From: Zantedeschia hybrid cultivar
Lineage: Eukaryota; Streptophyta; Magnoliopsida; Alismatales; Araceae
Length of the DNA stretch: 64,000 nt
Reading direction: 5' to 3'
Assembly: GCA_030544215.1 (NCBI GenBank)
Contig: JARZZO010000006.1
Span: 45,670,501 to 45,734,500 of the forward strand
This document shows positions 11,385 to 20,520 of this stretch, one piece after another; position 1 is the first letter of the stretch, and the number at the start of each line of letters is the position of its first letter. The notes under the pieces were generated by a model. It was not told where the DNA came from and did no database searches. It was given only the letters and a program-made list of their open reading frames with translations. The position numbers and the translations under genes were made by a program.

Positions 11385-12783
11385 TCAATCAACTTTATAC
11401 AATAAGCCTATAGACTCTAGGTGACGCTCAAACACAATTTGAGCCAACGGTTTTGTCAGTGGATCTGCAACATTATCAACAGATGGAACTCTTTCCACTA
11501 AATTTGATCTCTCTGATAAGATGAAAGCGCCTCAGAATATGCTTCGATTTCTAATGAGACTGTTGCTCTTTCGCTTGCGCAATCGCTCCATTGTTCTCGC
11601 ACAACAGCGGAACAGGCTCAGAGATGCTGGGAACTACGCCGACGTTGGTGATGAATTTCTTTAACCACACTGCTTCCTTGGCGGCTTCAGCTGCAGCGAT
11701 GTACTCAGCTTCAGTCATCGAATCTGCAATGGTTACTTGCTTGGAACTCTTCCAGCACACTGCCTTTCCGTTCAAAGTAAACACGAATCCAGATGTAGAC
11801 TTGCTATCATCTGGATCTGATTGGAAACTCGAGTGAGTAAAGCCTCGCAGTTTCAAATCACCTCCTCCATAGACAAGAAACATATCCTTAGTTCTTCTCA
11901 AGTACTTAAGGATACATTTCACTGCCTTCTAATGCTCTTCACCTGGATCAGCCTAAAATTTGCTCGTAACACTTAGAGCAAATGCAACTTCATGCCATGT
12001 ATATAGCATGGAAAACATAATAGATCATATGGCAGAGGCATAAGGTATTCTATCCATGAATGCCCTCTCATTAGGAGTCTTAGGAGATTGCTCCTTTGAG
12101 AGCTTAATTCCATGTCTCATCGATATGAGACTTCTCTTGGAATTTTTCATGCCAAACCTTTTGACTATTATATCTATGTATAAGGATTGGGACATTCCAA
12201 GCATCCTCTTTGATCTATCTCTATAGATCTGTATTTCCAATATGTAGGATGCTTCTCCAAAATCCTTCATGGAGAAGTTTTTCGACAGCCATATTTTTAC
12301 TGATGACATCATAGCTACATCATTCCCAATGAGTAGTATGTCATCTACGTAAAGAACTAAGATGGTGACTACGCTCCCACTAGTCTTCTTATACACACAA
12401 GGCTCATCTTCAATCTTAATGAAGTCATAAGACTTGACAGCCTCGTCAAATCTTATCTTCCAGCTCCGGGTTGCTTGCTTTAGTCCATAAATGGACCTCT
12501 GAAGTTTGCACACTTTATCTGGAGATTCTTTGGATGTGAAACCTTCTAGTTGTATCATATACACCTCTTCCTCAAGGTTACCGTTGAGGAAGGCAGACTT
12601 CACATCCATCTGCCAGATCTCGTAATCGTAGTGTGCAACTATGGCGAGTAGAACTATGATCGACTTTATCATGGCAACTGGTGAGAAAGTCTCGTCATAG
12701 TCAATTCCTTGCCTTATAAGTGTCGATCCGTCCATCAGCACCGATCTTTCTCTTAAAGATCCACTTGCAACCGATGGGTACAA
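11385..12783 (-). pseudogene. pol: Copia B pol: reverse transcriptase and RNase H, broken
   Basis: ORF 12783-12025 carries RT. QMDVKSAFLNGNL, SIYGLKQATRSW and the catalytic LYVDDILLIGND (near 12340) are intact. The RT N-terminus lacks the residues of KARLVAKGYRQ before QGIDYDETFSP, a small deletion. RT ends with a stop after the PYASAI segment near 12025. ORF 11922-11551 carries RNase H (SKSTSGFVF, TEAEYIAA). The C-terminus (PLTKPLAQIVFERHLE) can be followed to a TGA at 11385-11387. Two or more stops between the pieces make it non-functional. Confidence 0.88.
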
Positions 12784-12859
12784 TACCCTCGGGCAAATCC
12801 TCCAAGTTCCAAACTTGGTTGGTATACATGGATTGGATTTCTGAGTTCATGGCTTCTCG

Positions 12860-13852
12860 TCATTTCTTGGCTTTTGGGCCTTCTATGGCCTCCTGATAGG
12901 ATTTAGGATCATCATCCTCATTATATTCAACCTTAGACTCACCTTCAGCGATATGTTCCACATATCGTTTGAGTAATCTAGGTAATCTACTAGATCTACG
13001 AGGCTCATCTGTGTGTACCTGAACAAATTCAGGAACTGATATCTCATCTGATGATAATGCAACTGTTTGGGGATATGGAACCTCTTCCATTACTATTTTT
13101 CTCCCACTGTCCTCCTGGAGAAAGTATTCCTTTTCCAGGAAGACAGCTTTCCTAACGACAAACACCATTTGTTCACTAGGATGGAAAAAATAGTATCCAA
13201 AGGTTTCCTTTGGATATCCTACAAACCTGCATTTATCAGTTCGTAATTCCAGCTTCTCTAGATCATTCCTCTTTACATGAGCAGGGCAACCCCAGACTCT
13301 AACATGTTTAAATTCTGGTTTCCTGCCTTTCCATATCTCATATGGAGTAGAGGCCACAGACTTGCTAGGTACTATGTTCAATAGGTATGATGCTGACTCT
13401 AGAACATACCCCCAGAGGGACACTGGTAATCCTAAAAAGCTCATCATGGATCGCATCATGTCCAACAAGGTGCGATTCCTCCTTTCTGGTACACCATTCA
13501 TCTGTGGTGTATATGGAGGGGTTAGCTAAGAAAGGATACCATTATTCTTTAAGAATTGTGTGAAATTAGTACTCAGGTATTCTCCTCCTCGATCTGATCG
13601 AAGAGATTTAATACTCTTTCCTAACTGCTTCTCTACCTCATTCTTGAACTCCTTGAACTTCTGAAATGCTTCCGACTTGTACTTCATTAAGTACACATAG
13701 CCGAATCTTGAGAAGTCATCGGTGAATGTGATGACGTATGAGAAGCCACCTTTGACTTAGGTGGACATAGGACCACATACATCCGAATGTATTAGTTCTA
13801 GAATGTCCTTGGCACGTTCTCCATGTCTAGTAAATGGAGATTTTGCCATCTT
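12860..13852 (-). pseudogene. pol: Copia B pol: integrase region, broken
   Basis: The open part, 13501-12860, begins at MNGVPERRNRTLLD, which contains the third acidic residue of the integrase catalytic triad. It continues through the GKRPEF-type linker, VWGCPAHVKRND and the FVGYPKETFGYYF segment that leads to RT. Upstream, 13852-13502, the IRSDRGGEYLST-type segment with the second catalytic aspartate is readable, but a stop near 13528 interrupts the frame. The linker before RT (PRRSSRLPR...YNEDDDPKSYQEAIEG) is preserved. Confidence 0.85.
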
Positions 13853-14755
13853 TCATATAAGGTAGGATTCACATGTTGCAAACGATTCATAAGCGAATGC
13901 TATTAAATAACAATGCTTATGCAACTTTTGCAACCTGCTTTCACTAATATGCGCAAGTCTACAATGCCACATGTAGGCTTGGTTCACACAATTCTTGCTC
14001 TTCTTAACAGCATTATCAATATGAATATTGTAATAAGAAACATCTAAGAGATATAGTCCGTTGACTAAAGATGCCGAAGCTATCGATTTATTACCATAAT
14101 AAATCGAACAACTTCTATTCTTAATAGTCAACTTATATCCTATCTTGTCCATACAAGATACTGATATGATGTTCTTTATTATGCTAGGAACATAATAACA
14201 ATCTTCCAATGATAAGACGTCTCCCGATGGAAGCCTGAGGTTTGCTGTACCTACAGCAATCACCGCAACTTTTGCGCCGTTTCCTAGCCTCAGTTCCACC
14301 TCGCCTTTTATCATCTTACGCTTACTTGTCAGTATCTGCGCATCATGGCAGATATGAGAAGCACATTCGGTATCCAATAGCCAAGATGTGGAATCTCTTA
14401 CTGACAAGTTGATATCTATCATATAGATATCTGAAGCTTCAGACAGCTTCACATTTCCATGAGCTTTATCGTTATGTAACTTCTTGCAGTTCCTCTTCCA
14501 GTGACCATTCTGCTTACAGTAGAAGCAGTCACCCTTCACTACTCTTTTGCCTTTGTCCTTCGATCTTTTATCGTTAGCTATCATCTCCGCGTCAAGGGTA
14601 TCTAATGCCGGTTCAGCAGGATGATCAGCTCTAAGGGCAAAGTCAATGTGCTCAGATCTGAAGACATTCTTCAAGTTTCTGAACCAATCTGAGTCGTTCA
14701 GGCTAGTCAAACGTTCGGCATCAAGTATGCCACGGAGTGGGTTATTCGACGACAT
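13853..14755 (-). CDS. gag: Copia B gag-protease ORF with an internal gag deletion
   Basis: This 300-codon ORF starts MSSNNPLRGILDAERLT, the usual gag start of this family. After MIANDK it jumps to RSKDKGKRVV and the zinc knuckle CFYCKQNGHWKRNC. The family A copy has roughly 170 residues of gag core between these points, so an in-frame deletion removed most of the gag domain. The frame then enters the protease, where the active-site triplet reads DTE (LLDTECASH) instead of DTG. It ends in the integrase zinc-binding region (WHCRLAHI, CESYL). The protein should be neither a working gag nor a working protease. Confidence 0.85.
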   Translation of the reverse strand: MSSNNPLRGILDAERLTSLNDSDWFRNLKNVFRSEHIDFALRADHPAEPALDTLDAEMIANDKRSKDKGKRVVKGDCFYCKQNGHWKRNCKKLHNDKAHGNVKLSEASDIYMIDINLSVRDSTSWLLDTECASHICHDAQILTSKRKMIKGEVELRLGNGAKVAVIAVGTANLRLPSGDVLSLEDCYYVPSIIKNIISVSCMDKIGYKLTIKNRSCSIYYGNKSIASASLVNGLYLLDVSYYNIHIDNAVKKSKNCVNQAYMWHCRLAHISESRLQKLHKHCYLIAFAYESFATCESYLI

Positions 14756-14930
14756 AATTCCCTACAGGAGACATGAAATCTTTTAGCAGATGTTCAATTA
14801 TTAAATATAAAACAAGACATGGTCTTTTGTTCAAGTTTTAACTCCCACTAATTTTCGACAGACTGTATAACCCTCAGTCATACAGAACGGGAGACGCCGA
14901 CAGTCTCCTAGTGGGGATCAGAATCTCAAT

Positions 14931-15260
14931 GACTTGCAGTACAACCTTGTGGATAGCACAACAAACTGTAACACAATCAAAGAACACCCAACTCATGGGA
15001 CTTGCAACTCCTTGCAATATCTGATCATAGTTTCGGTCCCCAGAGATTTAATGGCCTTGTGGATAGCACAACAAACTACTAATTATGGTCTAAGCTAACT
15101 ATCGTTACGCGACGAGTATAGATTTTCATACAACCCTTGTGGATAGCACAACAAAGTTACATGGTTCCTCTACCCCGATCATCTAGGCATCTAATGCCAT
15201 AGCCACAGTTTCTCCTCCCAAATAAACAGACCTTGTGGATAGCACAACAAACCTGCCTAA
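14931..15260 (-). repeat. Four leader hairpins, Copia B type
   Basis: The sequence CCTTGTGGATAGCACAACAAA recurs around 14945, 15055, 15136 and 15231, about 80-110 bp apart. Each copy sits between short paired arms: CAGT/ACTG (14937-14968), TAAT/ATTA (15049-15085), CATACAAC/GTTACATG (15127-15163) and AACAG/CTGCC. On the minus strand the core itself can form TTGTG-CTATC-CACAA. Confidence 0.7.
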
Positions 15261-16124
15261 AGTGATTCGAATCCTATGACTATAACGATGGTGGACAATG
15301 CAGTATGTTCTTAACTACTCGCGTTACGGCTTAGAGTTTAGATGAGGATATTTTGATAACTTTTATCTTGCCCTCTCCTAGGTGATAGTATATAAACATA
15401 TCGTATATATTTACTAAATACTATACCTACTTTGATTCACAATCAAACATTAAAAACAATGCATCACATACATGTCTAGTGTGGTCATGGATAGCACAGT
15501 GGGTTTGACTAGAGCCAACAGTCAAACGCACACACAAATCTAATATAACATTTACATTAAAGAATCAACAAACATACAGGCAAAGGATTTGCATCGCATC
15601 GCCTTCCTGGTTGCATCTGTGGATCGTCATCGCTCCTTCTTCGATTGCCTCGATCAGATTACATTTAAATCTAAATTTACATATAAGCTTAAGAAGGCCT
15701 TATGGCGAGTACAAGAGAGAGGGAGGTAGAAGTACATCGGAGTTTGAGAGAGGGAGAGAGGTACGCAGACCTCTATTTATTAACAATTAATAAATATCCA
15801 ACAAATATCTACGATCCACACAATCCATTCATCAAATGAATAATTAAAAATACATATCCATGACCACGGTGTGTTTTAAACAATCCACACATGATTCAGC
15901 GCATCATATGGCTAAAATAAAAGAGTTTTTCAAAATTAAATAATTTTTGGCTTTCAAAAAGCTAGGTTCTAATCAAAATTGGCTTTTGAATTTCGAAAAC
16001 TCATTTATTAACTTAACATGCAATTAAATCATATTCAAAAGCATAAAACACACATCACATGTGCACACACTCCAAATTAAGAATTTCAGATTATTCCATG
16101 CAAATTAGAACAATTCTAATTATT

Positions 16125-16690
16125 AAATAATCTAACACTTAGATTAAATCACTTTAATAATCTAACAATTAGACTATTAATTACTAATCTAACTCTTAGA
16201 CTAGTCCAACAAAGTTAATCAACAATTTAACACTTAGATTAATGATAAACTATAATTAATTATTAATTATTAACCTAACACTTAGATTAGTCAGTTAATG
16301 TTAATTATTAATTTAACTCTTAAATCAATAAATAACATTAACTAATTAATAACTAATTAATCTAACTCTTAGATTAGATAATTAAAGTTATCATTAATTT
16401 AACCATTAAATTAATGACTAACAATAATTAATTAAAGATCACTAATTTAACATTTAAATTAGTCATCTAAGTTATTTATTAATTTAACAATTAAATTAAT
16501 AACTAACTCAAATATTAATTAACAATTATATGATTTAATAATAAATAATCTAACTTTTAGACTAAAAAATTATTAAACACTAATTTAACTATTAAATTAG
16601 TTAAATTAAGGTTCATTATTAATTTAACAATTAAACTAATAATTAACCCTTAATTTATCAATCTAATTGTTAATAAGATAATGATTCTAA
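16125..16690. repeat. Array of about 14 small AT-rich palindromes
   Basis: Units of the form AATCTAA-CAC-TTAGATT or AATTTAA-CAA-TTAAATT recur every 40-50 bp. The C/G and T/A states of the arms change together. Sparser versions occur at 28285-28360, 36140-36290 and 43340-43420 in family A leaders. Confidence 0.7.
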
Positions 16691-17629
16691 ATCATTAATT
16701 AAAAGCCCAATTAAATAAAATTGAAAAATAATTTGAAATTTCAAAACATTTTTTAATTTTAAAAATTAAAATCCAATTATATATAAATTAAATGGGCAAA
16801 GCTGAGGTTAAATTGTTTTAAAATTACAAAAGAAGGGTGGGGAGTGGTTCAGCCTCCTGGGCTGAGCCTCGGGTTCGGGCCCTGGCCGAGGCAAGGCTCG
16901 GACCAGGCGCCAGAGTGGGCACCTGGTCGCAGGCCTGGTTCGACCAGGCCTTGGACCTGGCCCGGTCGGTCCGACCGGCTCGGGACTGGGCCCCCAGAGC
17001 CAATTCAACCCCCTTTCTTCAACCCAATGCCACCTACTCCAACAGAGGAAACCCTAATGGAGGCCAGTGGTTGGAGAGTGGCAGGCCACCGCCGGCGCGC
17101 GCCCAGGTGCCGCCAGCCACCGCCGGCGCGTGCCCAGGTGCCGCCAGTCACCGCTGGCGACACCCCCGGCGCCGGCGACCTGCCCGGTGCTGGTGGGGCA
17201 TAGGTTTGGGCAGGCCGAGCCCTATGATTCCCCTCTTCTTCTGGTTTTCTTTCTAAAAAACAAAAGAGTAAGAGTAGCCCCTTCATTCGGCCACCTTTTG
17301 TAGCAAACAGGCGTCGGCCACCGGCCCTGTGGGTGACCAGAGGAATCCCTGGTCACACCAGGATCTCCATCCACCACCCCTTCGCATGGGTAGGCCTGAT
17401 TATGGCCGCACAAAACCGGATTCTTCGTCCGACGAAGAACAAAATTAACCACGTGAATAATTCGAAATTTTGCAGAATTAAATAATCAGAATTATTCATA
17501 AAATCTGTGTTCATCTTATGAACACGGATCCAGCAAAAAGATCGAATGAGTGCATGGAATAATATACAGAATCACTAAATCGGAGACCGAAACGGGACGA
17601 GAAATAGTGGAACCTAGCTTTGATACCAC

Positions 17630-19173
17630 TGTTGGGTTCTTGGGTTTCACCGGATCTCCCGCGTAGCGAAAATAAAAAATAAAAATGGAGATCCGTTCCC
17701 GTTTCGAAAATTGGAAAAACCAGATTATCGGATAATCAATTCCTACCGTGTGCGGATTCAAATTCGCAACCGTTCGGTTCCGTCGGTGCGACACCGCAAG
17801 TGCCCGGCCTCTAGCGAAGTCTACGCGATCCTCCCCGCGACAGATATCCTCGTGTTCTTCGTTCTTCGCAGCCCACGAAACCTCCACCAGTCGCCGCAAC
17901 GATCGCTGCAACGCGCGGACGATTTCCCGTGGAACGAGAGTCGGAGAAGCGGCGGAGCAGATCCAGATCTGTCTGGGACGCCAGAGAGACAGAGAAATAG
18001 AAGAGGGGCGGCTAGGGTTAGCAGCAGCTTGGCCTTCTCAGCCCGTTCGCTATGTTTTATACTAACCACGCGGTTTTTCATAAAAACCCCCAGTTTGTAT
18101 AAAACCCACTTATTTATCCATCGCCTTGAGAATCATTTGCGTGTGACCCTCTAGGCCCAATTACCAGTCCGATTAATATCCCAATAAGCCCAGTGACTCC
18201 TCACTGACTTTATTAATCAATTAACAACTCTTTATTAATTAATTAATCAATCGAATTGATGTCGCACATCGAATTCGACCGGGCCTCCGATCCCGTTGGG
18301 TGCCAAGCAACACCGCGTGAACCCGGAAGGTATCGGGGTTAAGTAACCTACTCTTGGAACCTTTCCGCCGACAGTTACCACGTGGATATAATCCTTCATT
18401 CGTACAATGCTCTCGAGTCACCTCAGGCTATGGCGTGCTGTCAAACTCTAACCGGTCGACTCACTTGGATTGGATGCCGCTGATGAATATCGGAAAACTC
18501 CTTTCCCGATATTATCGTCCGCCCTGGCCAGGGACTTCCGCGCATCCTTCCTAGAGCATTCTCTCTGATCGTACCGAGAGCGAATGATTCCCTATTGACA
18601 CACAATTCCCTTCGACGGTATTCCGTTGTACCCAATCCTTCGCGTTTTAGAATCCTGTGGCTAGAGATTCGTAAACCAAGGTCAAAGCACAGAAGTCCAC
18701 CGACAAGGTGTCCTTGGTGTCTCAGGTTCGAGGACCATCCACTCAACTGCGACAATAGAATCAAGCTGGTTGACAGTGAGGTACAATTCCATCCAGCGAT
18801 TCAGTCGGATCAGTTCAGTGAACTCATTCTCCAATGAGCACCTACAGATTCACCTTAGTGTCTCCACACAAGTGACTTATGAGATCAGTCACTGTCATCA
18901 TATGAGCAGGAGTAATTTGTACTAGTCTAACTGGATATCCGATGTCCTTCTTAGATATCCTCCGACTAGGAACAATTAAGAATATGTGTGTTTAAGTGAT
19001 TAGTCTCATTAATATGATCTCATCATAATCTGATCACTATAGCACATATTCACGGACTTCATTATATAACAATAATTAATGCGATTTACACATAATGGAT
19101 ATTATGCCATTATATTAATAAATGAACGAGATTTACATAGTCAGATCGGCTTGTAGGCCACCTAAAACTAACA
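17630..19173 (-). mobile_element. Copia family B 5' LTR
   Basis: This 1,544-bp LTR reads TGTTAG...CCCAACA on the minus strand and is followed by the priming site at 17617-17629. The flank at 19174 is interior sequence of a family A LTR, so element B inserted into that LTR. No partner duplication can be found, because the far end of the chain was lost at about 9335. Confidence 0.9.
18054..18105 (-). promoter_or_regulatory. TATA box in the arm of a long inverted repeat, LTR B
   Basis: GTTTTATAC (18054-18062) and GTATAAAAC (18097-18105) flank GGTTTTT-CAT-AAAAACC. The TATAAAA box of the minus-strand LTR is in one arm. Confidence 0.65.
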
Positions 19174-19572
19174 GTGTTTACCATCCAGCGATTCATAGTC
19201 GGATCAGTTCAGTGAACTCATTCGCCAATGAGCACCTACAGGTCCAGCATAGTATCTCCACACAAGTGACTTATGGGATCAGTCACCATCATCATATGAG
19301 CTGAAGTAACCTATACTAGTCTATCCGGATGTTCGATGTCCTATCTCAAATATCCTATGACTAGGAACAATTAAGAACATGTGTTTATAAGTCTTCGGTC
19401 CCGTAATTATGATCTCATAATAATCCGAAGACTGTTGCACATGTTCATGGACTTCATCGTGATACGTTAAATATAGATCGAATTAATTACACACAATGAA
19501 TTATTGCCATTTAGTAATAATCTGAATCAGTACATAGTATCGGATTGGATTTGAGACCATCTAATACTAACA
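19174..19572 (-). mobile_element. Copia family A LTR fragment
   Basis: These 399 bases match the outer part of the family A LTR (compare 45484-45873). They begin inside the LTR, where element B inserted, and end at the LTR terminus ...CTAATACTAACA. The rest of this LTR is missing. Confidence 0.85.
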
Positions 19573-20520
19573 CTTGAGACACCAAAGATACCTTGTTGGT
19601 GGACTTCTGGGCTTACGGATCCCTATCTACGGGATTTCTAATAGTCAAGGATCGGGTCCAGCGGAAGACCTTCGAAGGTGATTGTATGTTCAATAAAGGA
19701 TCATTCGCTCTCAGGTAACTGGAGAGAGAATACTCTAGAATAGATCCGCAAGAGTCTCTGGCCAGAGCAGAAACAGTATCAGAAAAGGTGTTTTCGGTTA
19801 TTGTACAGTGGAGTTTGATTAAAGTGAGTTGACCATCTAGGGTTTGACAGTTGACCATACCCTAAGTTAACTCGAGAGTATTGTGCGAACGAAGGATTAT
19901 AGCCACACGGTAACTGTGGACGGACAGGTTCCATGAGTGGGTTGCTAAACCCCATTACCTTCCGGGATCATGTGGTGTTGCTTGGCACCCAACTTGATCG
20001 TAAGTCTGACCGAATTTATATGAGATGTTAATTCGATTAAGTAATTAGTTAATATCAATATATTAATTAACTACAATAAGTCAATAACTAGTTATTGGAC
20101 TTAACGGGCCGAAAACTGGACTGGTTAATGGGCCTAGAGGGTCACAAGCAAATAGATTCTCAGTCGGTGGTGTTTGAGTTGGATTTATATTAAGTCGGGG
20201 ACTTTTGTGAAAAGTCGCCGACTTAATATATATACATGCTGTTGAGAAACCCCGGGCCAAGATCCAGGGTTTTCCCATGCTAGCCGTCCCCCCTTTCTCT
20301 CTCCTCCTCCTCTGGGCGCCCCTCTCGAGGCAGCGGGACTGTCTCCGTCTCTACCGCTCGCGATTCCCGAAAGTCAGGAATTCTTGTCCACGCGTTTTCG
20401 GACATCGTTGCGGTGACGGATCTTCAGCAAGCGAGCTGATACGGACGAGGGAGCGAGGACGAACCACCGCGGAGGATCGCGTGGATACCACTAGAGGCCG
20501 GACGCTTGTGCGGCTCGCAG
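19573..20520 (+). mobile_element. Copia family C LTR fragment, part 1
   Basis: This matches 4936-5840 of the other C LTR, from CTTGAGACACCAAAGATAC onward. Its 5' part is missing. A solo Tekay LTR interrupts it at 20521, and the remainder lies at 23245-23353. A 41-bp insertion, absent from the 4487 copy, lies at 20241-20281. Confidence 0.85.
20186..20235 (+). promoter_or_regulatory. TATA region inside a near-perfect palindrome, LTR C
   Basis: TATATTAAGTCGG (20186-20198) and CCGACTTAATATA (20218-20230) are perfect inverse complements. They enclose GACTTTT-GTG-AAAAGTC, giving an almost uninterrupted 45-base inverted repeat. The TATA-like run lies in its right arm. Confidence 0.65.

Larger units (their letters stand above)
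14756..17629 (-). mobile_element. Copia B leader (between primer site and gag)
   Basis: This is a 2.9-kb untranslated leader on the minus strand. From gag outward it holds four hairpins with a common apical sequence (14931-15260), an AT-rich region with many small palindromes (about 16120-16690), and a GC-rich segment (16835-17200). The primer binding site next to the LTR at 17630 has one mismatch to TGGTATCAGAGC. ORFs in the GC-rich segment overlap on both strands and have no recognisable domain. Confidence 0.85.
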
